64,000 nucleotides of DNA from Proteobacteria bacterium UBA981 (GTDB taxonomy: Bacteria > Pseudomonadota > Gammaproteobacteria > Ga0077536). This document shows positions 45,187 through 53,991 of the stretch, piece by piece. The translations under genes and the position numbers were made by a program. The notes under the pieces are model-generated. The model was not told the origin of the DNA, made no database searches, and saw only the letters and a program-made list of their open reading frames with translations. The stretch covers positions 152,620 through 216,619 of the forward strand of contig DBBP01000002.1 of NCBI GenBank assembly GCA_002292285.1, read 5' to 3'. The stretch's first letter is position 1, and each line of letters begins with the position of its first letter.

Positions 45187-46296
45187 CTAGCGTGACCTCG
45201 CTAAGCGAAAATTCTCACGCGCCAGCCTGATCTTTACGTCCAAATCGAGCACATCGACAGCACCAATCGCTGTGAATAGCGCCGCGGTTTCTGCTTGTTC
45301 GGACGCACTCGCCGCGGCATAAACGTCAAGTACGCGTTGCAGCATCCACTGGTCAAACGTGAACAAGGCGCGTTCGACGGTGACTAAATGCGGGGTTCCC
45401 CGCCCGAGCGCTACTGTGTGGGTACCAATATGGCGCGGTAATTCGCCAGGCTCATCGTTGTCCTGCAGCCAGCGCTGCAGAGCACCAATCTGGTTTTTCA
45501 AAATAGGCACATAATCGCGAGCCAACAACTTCAGCAGCGCAGTCAAAGTCGGCTCCAGAATGACTTTCTTGATTGCGTCCCGTCGGGGTGCCGTACCGTC
45601 ACGCAGCGCTTCAACCCACGCGCAAACCCTCGGCGCGCGCTCACGCATGATCTCGCCAGAAGCCGGATCACGGTACATATGGGCGTACAGCGAGCCGTAG
45701 AAAGCGAAATCCGCGAGTGTGGGGGTCTCACCCAGCAAGAAGGGCTGCGCGTTCAGATGCGCTTCAAATAAACGCAGAAATTCCAGGTAGTCCGCTTCGA
45801 CTGCCGCATGTGAGTTCGGATGAACGCCAAGCCGTGGTAGCCAGCCGTGAAAGGTTGTGGCGATTTTACTGCCGACCCGCCATTGCTCTTCCGGCGCGCG
45901 ATCGGGATCGTTATTGCGTCCGAATTCAGCGATCGAGAAATCGAAGTTGTGATTCCAGCGATAATGAAGGGCCGGCATTTTCAGCCATTCATCGCCGAGC
46001 AGCTCCAGCCAGTAACTCAATGCCCGTCCGGGCACGTCGTCGGGCAGGATTGCCGGGGTCGGGAAACGCGCCTCGTAGTGATCGATCATGTCCGAGGTAT
46101 CTTGCAGCGTGAGATCATTGGCCGTCACCATGACCGGAATCACCGCCCAACCTACGCGCGGCATGATGGTCTCGGCGAAAACACGCCGATCTGCCTGACG
46201 CTCTTCGAACGGAATATTTTTGTGCGTGAGGTAAGCGCGAATTTTGCCCGCGTAATAGGACGCTTCGACGCCGTAGAGAATGTCGCGAGAAGCCAC
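45187..46296 (-). CDS. Large glutathione S-transferase-like protein
   Basis: A 369-residue protein, longer than the usual 200-230. Residues 1-80 are a thioredoxin-fold GST N-domain (ILYGVEASYYAGKIRAYL, VIPVMV cis-Pro), followed by a helical C-domain (GETPTLADFAFYGSLY). Residues after about 240 form an additional helical region (TALLKLLARDYVPIL...) without a known match. Probably binds glutathione; the substrate is unknown. The start is GTG at 46296. It ends the thiolase-SDR-cupin-GST run. Confidence 0.8.
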   Translation of the reverse strand: MASRDILYGVEASYYAGKIRAYLTHKNIPFEERQADRRVFAETIMPRVGWAVIPVMVTANDLTLQDTSDMIDHYEARFPTPAILPDDVPGRALSYWLELLGDEWLKMPALHYRWNHNFDFSIAEFGRNNDPDRAPEEQWRVGSKIATTFHGWLPRLGVHPNSHAAVEADYLEFLRLFEAHLNAQPFLLGETPTLADFAFYGSLYAHMYRDPASGEIMRERAPRVCAWVEALRDGTAPRRDAIKKVILEPTLTALLKLLARDYVPILKNQIGALQRWLQDNDEPGELPRHIGTHTVALGRGTPHLVTVERALFTFDQWMLQRVLDVYAAASASEQAETAALFTAIGAVDVLDLDVKIRLARENFRLARSR

Positions 46297-46309
46297 TGGT
46301 GTTGACGTA

Positions 46310-46948
46310 CTAAAGGGTTAGTACCTGGCGTGCCACATCTCGCTCGCGATAGGCAATGTCCCAGCGCGCGATGTGCGGATAGCGGGTTTCCAGTTCCAAT
46401 TTAACTTCACCAAAACGGGCGAATTGCAAAGCGCCTTGCAAGGTGCAATCGCCGACCGTCGGTGCCGACCCGCACAAAAACTCGCGGCCATCGGCGAGTA
46501 CATCATTAAGATAGACCAACGGTTGCGGCCAGGCTGCCGCCGCAGCCTCGGCGATCGCAGGATTAGGCGGCAGTCCGACAGGTGAGCGGGTCGCATGGAT
46601 GTAACGGCCGACTGCGGATAACAGGCGAACATCAGCAATCCGTTCCAACTCGCGGGCGCGGGCGCGGCTGCGTGCATCGGCACCCCACAGTGAGGGTTGC
46701 GGATGGAGTTCTTCAAAAAAGTCGATGATCGGGAGTGACTCGACAATGGTAGAACCATCGTCGAGTTCCAGTACCGGCAGGCCGCCGAACGGATTCTTGC
46801 TTAAGAATTCCGGGCTCCGCTGTTCGCCCTTGGGCAGCTTGACCACCACTGACTCCAGCTCAATGGCAGCGCCAGCATGATTTTTCTCAGCGACGTAAAG
46901 CCGCACCTTGGTCGGATTTGGCGCGACCTGAAACCAATGCAGCTTCAC
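46310..46948 (-). CDS. Glutathione S-transferase
   Basis: A 212-residue two-domain GST: a thioredoxin-like N-domain with PNPTKVRLYVAEK, the cis-proline GLPVLELDDGSTIVES motif (glutathione-binding E-S), and an all-helical C-domain with GSAPTVGDCTLQGALQF. It has GTG start at 46948. Only 13 bp separate it from the next GST and 12 bp from the cupin gene, so these are one transcript. Substrate unknown. Confidence 0.9.
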   Translation of the reverse strand: MKLHWFQVAPNPTKVRLYVAEKNHAGAAIELESVVVKLPKGEQRSPEFLSKNPFGGLPVLELDDGSTIVESLPIIDFFEELHPQPSLWGADARSRARARELERIADVRLLSAVGRYIHATRSPVGLPPNPAIAEAAAAAWPQPLVYLNDVLADGREFLCGSAPTVGDCTLQGALQFARFGEVKLELETRYPHIARWDIAYRERDVARQVLTL

Positions 46949-46960
46949 GTTTGCCGGGAA

Positions 46961-47425
46961 TCAGGCGGCAGCGCTTTTCTTGCTTGCCTCATGCGCGGCT
47001 TTCATGCGCTCGAGTTCTTCCCAACCAAGGTACGAAGTAAACCCTTCGTCTTCTTCGTAGAACAACACCGACCCGTTGGAGATAAACAGATACTCGGTGT
47101 CTTCGAGTGCGGTCGTTGCGCCGTGCAACATACCGTTCGGCTCGTAAACATAATCACCCGCGTTCAGGGTGCCGTCACGAACCTGCAGTTTGCCGGACAG
47201 GATAAAGGTATGCGAGGCAGCGAGGTGTTTGTGCTGCGGGGCGGAATATCCCTTCAGCCAACGAAACAATACCGCCCATCCGCCGGACTCAGAACCGGTC
47301 CAGAGTATTTTCATAAAGGCGCGTTCGGGGTCGTTCGGCTGCGGCATCCATTCGGTCTTGCTCGCTTCGACGAGCGTATCCATGAGCTCGGAATTAAGTG
47401 GGCTGATGTCTTGGGGCAATGGCAT
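46961..47425 (-). CDS. Cupin-domain protein
   Basis: A 154-residue single-domain cupin from the ATG at 47425, with AGGAG seven bases upstream. The metal-binding pattern is HKHLAASHTFILSG (His-x-His and later residues), then YEPNGMLHG (His) in motif 2. Similar to proteins annotated as 2,4'-dihydroxyacetophenone dioxygenase or cupin oxygenases, so it could be a ring- or C-C-cleaving dioxygenase, but motif 2 alone does not prove it. Confidence 0.83.
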   Translation of the reverse strand: MPLPQDISPLNSELMDTLVEASKTEWMPQPNDPERAFMKILWTGSESGGWAVLFRWLKGYSAPQHKHLAASHTFILSGKLQVRDGTLNAGDYVYEPNGMLHGATTALEDTEYLFISNGSVLFYEEDEGFTSYLGWEELERMKAAHEASKKSAAA

Positions 47426-47456
47426 GATCAATTCTCCTGAATAGTTCGCTGGCGGC

Positions 47457-47645
47457 CTAACGGCCTTGCGTATCGATGGCTTTGCGTTGCGCTGCGGCAG
47501 CTTCTTCGAGCATCTGATTGGCTTGCTCAGCTTTCCCAAGGGTATCCGTCTGCGCCTTGAAAACATTTTCCGCGGGCTCATCGCCGGAGCAGGCGCTGAG
47601 TGCTAGCAGCAGCGCGGGTAGTACTAGTCCAGATAACCTTCTCAT
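47457..47645 (-). CDS. Small lipoprotein, 62 residues
   Basis: A short protein with lipobox LSAC (C19) after a hydrophobic signal (LVLPALLLALSAC). The mature part is charged and helical (AQTDTLGKAEQANQMLEEAAAAQRKAID), the shape of a short periplasmic coiled coil. It lies 31 bp upstream of the cupin gene. No function is known. Confidence 0.75.
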   Translation of the reverse strand: MRRLSGLVLPALLLALSACSGDEPAENVFKAQTDTLGKAEQANQMLEEAAAAQRKAIDTQGR

Positions 47646-47688
47646 GGCGATAACACCTCGTGTTCAAGCAGTAAGCTCAGCCGAGACC

Positions 47689-48411
47689 CTACCATGCTTC
47701 AATTGCGGTGCGAACATCGACTTCAAAGGTCCAGCCGCTGGCCGGTTGACGCCACAGGTACTGATAGGCGTCGACAATCGCATCGATATCGAGCATGCCT
47801 TGTTGGCCGAGCCGCTCGGCGTGTTCGGGGTATCGCTCATTCACCATATCGCCATTGATTGCGCCGTCAATAACCACGTGCCCGACGTGAATGCCAGCGC
47901 TGCCATACTCTTTGGCCAGGGCCTGTGCTAGTGAGCGCAGCCCTGCCTTGGAAGAATTAAACGCACCAAAGTTGGCAACGCCACGCAACGACGCACTGGC
48001 ACCTGTGAACAGCAAGGCACCACCACCGGCTGCTTTGAGACTCTTAACCGCCGCGCGGCCGAACAGGAAACCGCCAAAGCAGCAAACCCGCCAGGATTGC
48101 TCGAAAAATTCCGCCGTCATGTCTTCGATACGCCCCGGCGTGTTACTACCCGTGTTGTAAATCGCCAACTTTAGCGTGCCCAGATCGGCAGCTGATGCGA
48201 ACAGCGCTTCTGTATCCGCCTCAGAAGTTGCATCGGCAACCACCGCGGTCGCGCCGCCGCCGGCTTGCTCGATCGATGCGACCACACCTGCCAATTTCTC
48301 TTGCGTACGCCCGGAAACGACAACGTGGAAACCGTCTACGGCCGCGCGGCGAGCCAATTGCGCGCCCATGCCGCGCTCCGCTCCGACACCCATGACGATT
48401 GCGATTTCCAT
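47689..48411 (-). CDS. Short-chain dehydrogenase/reductase-like protein lacking the catalytic Tyr
   Basis: A 240-residue Rossmann protein with GVGAERGMGAQLA at 8-20 for cofactor binding, an altered NNAG motif (YNTGSN), Ser139/141 and the active-site lysine K155. The normal Tyr of the YxxxK motif is Phe151 (FNSSKAG). I recall SDR members with FxxxK, so this may be a special subfamily rather than a dead enzyme. It lies between the thiolase and the small lipoprotein. Confidence 0.85.
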   Translation of the reverse strand: MEIAIVMGVGAERGMGAQLARRAAVDGFHVVVSGRTQEKLAGVVASIEQAGGGATAVVADATSEADTEALFASAADLGTLKLAIYNTGSNTPGRIEDMTAEFFEQSWRVCCFGGFLFGRAAVKSLKAAGGGALLFTGASASLRGVANFGAFNSSKAGLRSLAQALAKEYGSAGIHVGHVVIDGAINGDMVNERYPEHAERLGQQGMLDIDAIVDAYQYLWRQPASGWTFEVDVRTAIEAW

Positions 48412-48491
48412 AACGATTCTCCGCTCGGACGTTTTTGGTCACTGCGCAACCGGCTGGCGCCCGAGCACCAGCCGGCCATGCCGCGAGTGGT

Positions 48492-49670
48492 TTAGCAGAC
48501 TTCGAACAGACCCGCCGCGCCCATGCCACCGCCGATGCACATGGTGACAACAACGTTCTTGGCGCCCTGGCGCTTCCCTTCAATCAGCGCATGGCCGATT
48601 AAACGACTGCCGGTCACACCATACGGATGGCCAACCGCAATTGCGCCGCCGTCGACGTTGAGCTTGTCGGGGTTGATACCAAGCTTGTCGCGGCAGTAAA
48701 TGACCTGCACAGCGAATGCTTCGTTGAGTTCCCACAAATCGATGTCGTCTACACCGAGACCGTGGCGCGAGAGCAATTTCGGAATCGCGTAGACCGGCCC
48801 GATACCCATTTCATCGGGCTCGCAGCCTGCGACCGCAAAACCACGGAAGATACCCAGCGGCTGCAAGCCTTTTTTGGCTGCCAGGGTGTCGCTCATGATG
48901 ACCTGTGCTGCGGCGCCGTCGGAAAATTGACTGGCATTGCCGGCCGCGATGACGCCACCCTCAATCGCGGGGCGGATTTGCGAAACGCCTTCGTAAGTTG
49001 TGCCTGGGCGAATGCCTTCATCGTTGCTGACGTTAGCTTCACGCGTGGTTTCGACGCCAGTCTCCTTATCAATGATTTTCATAGTCGTGGTGATGGGTGC
49101 AATCTCATCAGCGAACTTGCCGGCTTCGAGCGCTGCGGTGGCACGATTCTGACTTTGCACACCATAGTGGTCCTGATCTTCACGAGAAATTTTGTAGCGG
49201 CTTGCGACCTGTTCGGCGGTCTGCAACATGCTCCAGTAAATCTCGGGCTTCTTCGCCAGCAAGGCCGGGTCCTGGATGAAGTTGGTGTTCATTTCGTTTT
49301 GCACGCACGAAATCGATTCGACGCCGCCAGCGACGAAGACATCCGCTTCGCCAGCAATGACACGCTGCGCGGCGAGCGCGACGGTCTGCAATCCGGACGA
49401 ACAAAAACGGTTCACTGTCATGCCGGACACGGAAACGGGCAAACCAGCTTGCAAGGCAGCCTGACGGGCGATGTTCTGGCCGGTCGCGCCTTCCGGGTTA
49501 GCACAACCCATGATCACGTCTTCGACTTCATCGCCGGCGACACCAGCACGTTCGAGCGCTGCGTTAACCACGTGGCCACCGAGGGTCGCGCCGTGGGTCA
49601 TGTTGAATGAACCGCGCCAACTCTTGCATAAGGGCGTACGGGCGGTGGAGACGATAACTGCTTCGGTCAT
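48492..49670 (-). CDS. Acetyl-CoA acyltransferase (thiolase)
   Basis: A 392-residue thiolase. The nucleophile is C90 (NRFCSSGLQ), with the general base H in AVGHPYG near 349 and a second cysteine in CIGGGMGA near 379; GGVESIS is also standard. It cleaves 3-ketoacyl-CoA in beta-oxidation, and its context suggests a degradative role. FadA-like rather than the smaller acetoacetyl type from the NRFCSSGLQTVA pattern. It starts an apparent minus-strand run through SDR, lipoprotein, cupin and GSTs. Confidence 0.95.
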   Translation of the reverse strand: MTEAVIVSTARTPLCKSWRGSFNMTHGATLGGHVVNAALERAGVAGDEVEDVIMGCANPEGATGQNIARQAALQAGLPVSVSGMTVNRFCSSGLQTVALAAQRVIAGEADVFVAGGVESISCVQNEMNTNFIQDPALLAKKPEIYWSMLQTAEQVASRYKISREDQDHYGVQSQNRATAALEAGKFADEIAPITTTMKIIDKETGVETTREANVSNDEGIRPGTTYEGVSQIRPAIEGGVIAAGNASQFSDGAAAQVIMSDTLAAKKGLQPLGIFRGFAVAGCEPDEMGIGPVYAIPKLLSRHGLGVDDIDLWELNEAFAVQVIYCRDKLGINPDKLNVDGGAIAVGHPYGVTGSRLIGHALIEGKRQGAKNVVVTMCIGGGMGAAGLFEVC

Positions 49671-49817
49671 TGCGAGGTCCTCGGGGGCTGCAAAAAAGGG
49701 CCGACCATACTATTAGATTCGGCTTCCAGGGTCATCAACGTGACGAGGTGGCCGCCGGCTGGCTGGTGGTAATTCTGCGGTTTGCGACGGTGCGCTACAC
49801 AGGTTCGGCTTAGCAGC

Positions 49818-49834
49818 GCTTGCGACTAGCAAGC
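49818..49834 (-). terminator. Weak hairpin after the YbaK-type gene
   Basis: GCTTGC and GCAAGC form a 6-bp stem with a 5-base loop (GACTA), about 25 bases past the stop of the YbaK-like gene on the minus strand. No T-run follows, so termination is uncertain. Confidence 0.25.
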
Positions 49835-49856
49835 CCGCTCGACTGGCAGGCTTAGC

Positions 49857-50348
49857 TCAGATGTTGCGCCGAATGTCGGCAGCTATACCAGCGGTCAACG
49901 CCTCTAAGTCGCCACCGCGCAGGCCAAACACCGAATTTGGCGTCCCGGCAGCTGCCCACACCATCGGGTGGCTGACCAGGTCACGGTCAATCAGAGTCAG
50001 CAGCGCCTGCGAGTGGCCGATTGGGGGCACGCCGCCAATCGCAAAACCTGTTACCTCGCGAACATAATCGGCGTCCGGGCGCCGCAGTGTCGCGCCAACG
50101 AGTGCCGCCATTTTTTTCATATCGCCCTGATTCGAGCCGCTGACGAGTGCCAATAGCGGCCGCTCGTCAGGCATGGTCGCAAAGATCAGCGATTTGACGA
50201 TTTGGGCGATCTCGCAGCCGATCGCCGCAGCGGCATCCGCTGCGGTACGGGTTGAGGCGGGGAATTCGACCATCTCGAAATTGAATCCACGCGCGACGAC
50301 GGCGGCTTCCACACGTTGAATCGCGCGCGGTCGGGAGCCGCCAGTCAT
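49857..50348 (-). CDS. YbaK/ProX-type aminoacyl-tRNA deacylase
   Basis: A 163-residue YbaK-domain protein. ADAAAAIGCEIAQIVKSLIF contains the catalytic lysine region, and GFAIGGVPPIGH and GTPNSVFGL are conserved family motifs. Such proteins hydrolyse mischarged tRNAs such as Ala- or Cys-tRNAPro. Which one cannot be decided. No signal peptide. Confidence 0.9.
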   Translation of the reverse strand: MTGGSRPRAIQRVEAAVVARGFNFEMVEFPASTRTAADAAAAIGCEIAQIVKSLIFATMPDERPLLALVSGSNQGDMKKMAALVGATLRRPDADYVREVTGFAIGGVPPIGHSQALLTLIDRDLVSHPMVWAAAGTPNSVFGLRGGDLEALTAGIAADIRRNI

Positions 50349-50420
50349 ATCGAAGGTGCGCTACTGACCGCTTGGATTGGAGTGCAGCCTGAGCATCCTG
50401 ATCCATTCATAGTAGGCGCT

Positions 50421-51578
50421 TCAATCGTCCGGCGGCCGCAAGCGTGCGATCACGCCGTCGCGTGAATCCGTCATCAGATACAGGTAACCATCCGGGCCCT
50501 GGCGAACGTCGCGAATTCGACCCAGCACGTCGCCGAGCAGTCGTTCTTCGTGCACGATCTGGTCACCGTCCACCACCAGGCGACTTAACATTCTGAACTT
50601 GAGTGATCCGGCGAACAGGTTACCGCGCCAGTGCGGAAACTTATCACCGTCATACACGGCCAAACCTGAGGGCGCGATCGACGGCGTCCATTGGTATGCG
50701 GGTGGTGCAACTTGCTCACTGGTCTCGCCGCGACCGATCCGCGTGCCTGTGACGTAGTTACGACCATAGGTGATATCGGCCCAGCCGTAGTTCAAACCAG
50801 GTTTGAGTTGATTGACCTCGCCGCCGCCTTGCGGACCGTGCTCATGGGACCAAACCTTGCCAGTCGCGGCAGCAATGGCGATACCTTGTACGTTTCGATG
50901 TCCGAACGAATAAATCTCCGGGCGCACGCCGTCGAACGCCACGAACGGATTGTCAATTGGCACACTGCCATCATCGTTCAGACGCAGTATCGAACCTGGG
51001 TGGGTGCCGAGATTCTGACCATTGGGACGATGACCACGATCACCAAGCGTGAGCAGGAGTGTCCCATCGGGCAAAAACAACAGCCGTGAACCGAAATGGC
51101 GACCGCCGCCAAACTTGGGTAGCGCCCGAAAAATGGTCTCCACGTCGGTCAGTCCATCGGTACCGAAATGGGCACGCATGAGTTCGGTGCCATGGCCGCC
51201 GCTGCCACTGCCGGCATAGGTCAAATAGATCCATTGGTTATGCTCAAATTGCGGATGCAGGACAACATCCATTAAGCCGCCTTGTCCGACCTCACGTAGC
51301 GACGGCAATCCGTTAAGCGGCTCAGAAACCTCACCAGTCGGTGTAACGACACGCAAATTGCCACTACGCTCGCTCACCAACATGCGCGTGTCCGGCAGGA
51401 AAGCGAGCCCCCAGGGGTGATCCAGGCCGCGCGCGACAATCTCAAGTTCAAATTGCTGCGCCTGGGAATCAATCGCCAGGACCACGCTGTTGAGGCTCAA
51501 AAATAGCGCCGTCAGCGCAGCGCTGATGACGGCACGGCGGCGCGTAAGTACCACGAAGCGCGCGCTCGTAGCGCTCAC
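50421..51578 (-). CDS. PQQ-type soluble sugar dehydrogenase-like protein
   Basis: A 385-residue exported beta-propeller. Residues 1-37 are a signal peptide (AALTALFLSLNSVVLAID). Motifs LDHPWGLAFLPDTRMLVSER, GQGGLMDVVLHPQF, GLLLTLGDRG-like repeats, GSILRLNDDGSVP, GHRNVQGIA and WSHEHGPQGGGEVN match the glucose/sorbosone (Asd) family. They oxidise aldoses with PQQ in the periplasm. GTG start at 51578 overlaps the stop of the upstream haem-binding-like gene (GTGA), so the two are coupled. Confidence 0.92.
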   Translation of the reverse strand: MSATSARFVVLTRRRAVISAALTALFLSLNSVVLAIDSQAQQFELEIVARGLDHPWGLAFLPDTRMLVSERSGNLRVVTPTGEVSEPLNGLPSLREVGQGGLMDVVLHPQFEHNQWIYLTYAGSGSGGHGTELMRAHFGTDGLTDVETIFRALPKFGGGRHFGSRLLFLPDGTLLLTLGDRGHRPNGQNLGTHPGSILRLNDDGSVPIDNPFVAFDGVRPEIYSFGHRNVQGIAIAAATGKVWSHEHGPQGGGEVNQLKPGLNYGWADITYGRNYVTGTRIGRGETSEQVAPPAYQWTPSIAPSGLAVYDGDKFPHWRGNLFAGSLKFRMLSRLVVDGDQIVHEERLLGDVLGRIRDVRQGPDGYLYLMTDSRDGVIARLRPPDD

Positions 51579-52072
51579 TTCAGCGCTTCAGCAATCGCGT
51601 CCAAACCGGCTTGCGCGCATTGCTCGTCCTGGTCGGCAGTAGCCCCGCTGACACCAATGCCTCCCAACTGCACGCCTTTAGCGGTCAGAATCGGCAAGCC
51701 TCCGGGAAAGGTCGCGAATCCATCGACATATTGAATGCCATGCGGGCGTTCTGGATTGGCATAGGCAATATCGCCGAGTGCACGCGTAGAACGCGGCAGG
51801 CCAGCCGCGGTATGCGCTTTCATCTTGGCAATCTGGATGCTGTGCAGGTAAGCGTTGTCCTGGCGTCGAAACAGCTTGAGATTGCCACCGTCGTCAAAAA
51901 TCGCGATGTTAACCGGGCGCCAGCCTGCGCTGGTCGCCGAGGCTTCGCAGGCGTCCGCCATACGCTTTGCAAGCGCCAGGCTAAGCACAGGTTTGCTACC
52001 TAGTCCGCCATCGGCGTGGACCACTGCATGGCCTAGCGCTAGGAGCGCGAAAGCGAATTTCACTATTTTCAA
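51575..52072 (-). CDS. GlcG/HbpS-type exported protein
   Basis: A 165-residue protein with a signal peptide at 1-20. The mature part (LSLALAKRMADACEASATSAGW, VNIAIFDDGGNLKLFRRQD, KAHTAAG, GGLPILTAKGVQLGGIGVSGA) matches the GlcG/HbpS fold. HbpS relatives bind haem and sense redox stress outside the cell; GlcG proteins sit near glycolate and sugar oxidation genes. Coupled to the sugar dehydrogenase, it might stabilise or serve it. Confidence 0.88.
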   Translation of the reverse strand: MKIVKFAFALLALGHAVVHADGGLGSKPVLSLALAKRMADACEASATSAGWRPVNIAIFDDGGNLKLFRRQDNAYLHSIQIAKMKAHTAAGLPRSTRALGDIAYANPERPHGIQYVDGFATFPGGLPILTAKGVQLGGIGVSGATADQDEQCAQAGLDAIAEALK

Positions 52073-52294
52073 GATGCCATCCTCTGTCTGTGCAACTCGT
52101 GAATATCACCCCGACACGGTCATCAACACAAGCACCTGCAAACCACCAAACTCGGGTAACGTGGCACAGGCAGTGACGGCGGAACACGAATTCCGTTAGC
52201 ATTTCCGGATACAAGCACTGCAATCAGATCGCGCTAAAGCCGTGGCGCGCACGCACAACCGACGGCTGTAACAGGGGTGAAAGAAGAGATGCCA

Positions 52295-53935
52295 ATGAAT
52301 GCACGACGGACAATCTATACATTGATACTGGCGTGCGCCCTATGCGCGTCCACACAGACGCAAGCGGCTGAACAAGCGGCGGCCCCGCTATTCAGCGATA
52401 TCGGCAATCACAATGCGCCTATCACCACGGCCGCCGAAAATGCCCAACAGTATTTCAATCAGGGCCTGATGTTGACCTACGGTTTCAATCACGCCGAGGC
52501 GGTACGTTCGTTTCGGGCTGCGCAAGCGGCGGACCCCGCCTGTGCAATGTGCTTCTGGGGCGAGGCTTATGCTCTTGGCCCGAATATCAATAAACCCATG
52601 GCGGACAGCGACGTCGCGGCGGCCTTCAGCGCCGCCAGCAAAGCGGCCGGGCTCGCCGCTAGTGCCACGACGCGCGAGCAAGCCTACATTCACGCCTTGC
52701 AAGCGCGCTATCAGGCCACCGCCGTGGCGGACCGCAAGCCGCTTGATCAGGCTTTTGCCGACGCCATGGCAGAAGTTGTAGCGCACTATCCGGACGACCT
52801 CGATGCAGCTGCGCTTTACGCCGAGTCTTTAATGAACGTTATGCCATGGAACTACTACACCAGCGATGGCAAGTCGAAACCGATGACCGATGTTGTCATT
52901 GCGACGCTCGAATCGATTCTCGCGCGTAATCCGGCGCACGCCGGCGCGATTCATTTCTACATCCATGCCGTCGAAGCATCCGATCAACCGGGTCGCGCCG
53001 AGGCCGGTGCAGATCGACTCGCGGACCTCGCGCCCGGGTTGGGGCATCTGGTACACATGCCCTCGCATATCTATCTTCGCATCGGCCGCTACCACGACGC
53101 GACCAAAGCGAATGAGCTGGCTTCGTTGGCCGATGAGTCCTATATCAACCAATGCCGTGCGCAGGGTTTCTATCCCGCCCTGTATTACCCGCACAACATC
53201 CACTTCCTGTGGTACACAGCGAGTCTTGAAGGGCGTAGCAAAATCGCCATCGAAGCGGCCCATAAACTTGCCGAAAACGTGCCGCGTAACCTGATTGGCG
53301 ATATCCCGTTGTTAGAGCAGTTTCTCGCAGTGCCGATGTTCGGGCTGGTGCGGTTTGCCCGTTGGGATGAGATCCTTGAACAAGAACAACCGCCGGCCAA
53401 CTATCATTTCGCAACCGCCATGTGGCACGCCGCTCGCGGTATCGCGCTATCAGCCAAGAGCCGGGCAGACGAGGCCCAACAGGAACGCGCGGGCTTTGCT
53501 GAGAATTCCGCACACTTCGGCGACGACGCTTTCCAAAAGTTCGGCTATCCGGCCAATACCTTGCTCGGTATCGCCGAACATCTGCTCGATGCTGCGCTCG
53601 CAGGTTCAACAGACGCTCGCGTTGCGAAACTTGAAGCTGCCGTTACCGCAGAAGACAGCCTTCCGTACATGGAACCGCCTTACTGGTTTTTCCCGGTCCG
53701 CCAAGTACTGGGCGCCGCTTTGCTAGATCTGGGACGGGCCGCTGACGCAGAGAAGGTCTATCGCCTCGACCTTGAGAAAGTCCCGGACAATGGCTGGTCG
53801 TTACAGGGCCTGGCAGCGAGCCTCGCTGCCCAGTCCCGTGATGATGAAAAGACCGAGGTGGTGGGATTGCTGGCCAAAGCCTGGTCGCGCGCGGACATTG
53901 GAACCGGACTTGCTGCGCGTCTGAAGTATTTCTAG
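52295..53935 (+). CDS. Exported TPR-repeat protein
   Basis: About 546 residues from ATG at 52295, where AGAAGAG is a suitable ribosome-binding site; GTG 52277 and ATG 52289 are in frame. Residues 1-24 are a signal peptide (ILACALCASTQTQA). TPR-like helices include FNHAEAVRSFRAAQAADPACAMCFWGEA, with a C-x2-C that may form a disulfide, and ALYAESLMNVMPWNYY; two or three more repeats follow to the C-terminus. It belongs to a common periplasmic TPR family with no assigned role. Divergent from the HbpS-like gene by about 220 bp. Confidence 0.85.
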   Translation: MNARRTIYTLILACALCASTQTQAAEQAAAPLFSDIGNHNAPITTAAENAQQYFNQGLMLTYGFNHAEAVRSFRAAQAADPACAMCFWGEAYALGPNINKPMADSDVAAAFSAASKAAGLAASATTREQAYIHALQARYQATAVADRKPLDQAFADAMAEVVAHYPDDLDAAALYAESLMNVMPWNYYTSDGKSKPMTDVVIATLESILARNPAHAGAIHFYIHAVEASDQPGRAEAGADRLADLAPGLGHLVHMPSHIYLRIGRYHDATKANELASLADESYINQCRAQGFYPALYYPHNIHFLWYTASLEGRSKIAIEAAHKLAENVPRNLIGDIPLLEQFLAVPMFGLVRFARWDEILEQEQPPANYHFATAMWHAARGIALSAKSRADEAQQERAGFAENSAHFGDDAFQKFGYPANTLLGIAEHLLDAALAGSTDARVAKLEAAVTAEDSLPYMEPPYWFFPVRQVLGAALLDLGRAADAEKVYRLDLEKVPDNGWSLQGLAASLAAQSRDDEKTEVVGLLAKAWSRADIGTGLAARLKYF

Positions 53936-53957
53936 GAAACTTCTGCAACCATTGGCG

Positions 53958-53977
53958 ACGTCGCCGTGCAGCGACGT
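53958..53977. terminator. Hairpin between convergent TPR and DUF488 genes
   Basis: ACGTCGC and GCGACGT form a 7-bp perfect stem with a 6-base loop in the 56-bp gap between two converging genes. No clear T-run follows, so bidirectional termination is possible but unproven. Confidence 0.3.
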
Positions 53978-53991
53978 TAGCCTTGAATGAT

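Noticed and set aside
48627..49610. 327-codon open frame opposite the thiolase gene
   Set aside because: Antisense to a strong thiolase with all catalytic motifs; no start signal or recognised domain.
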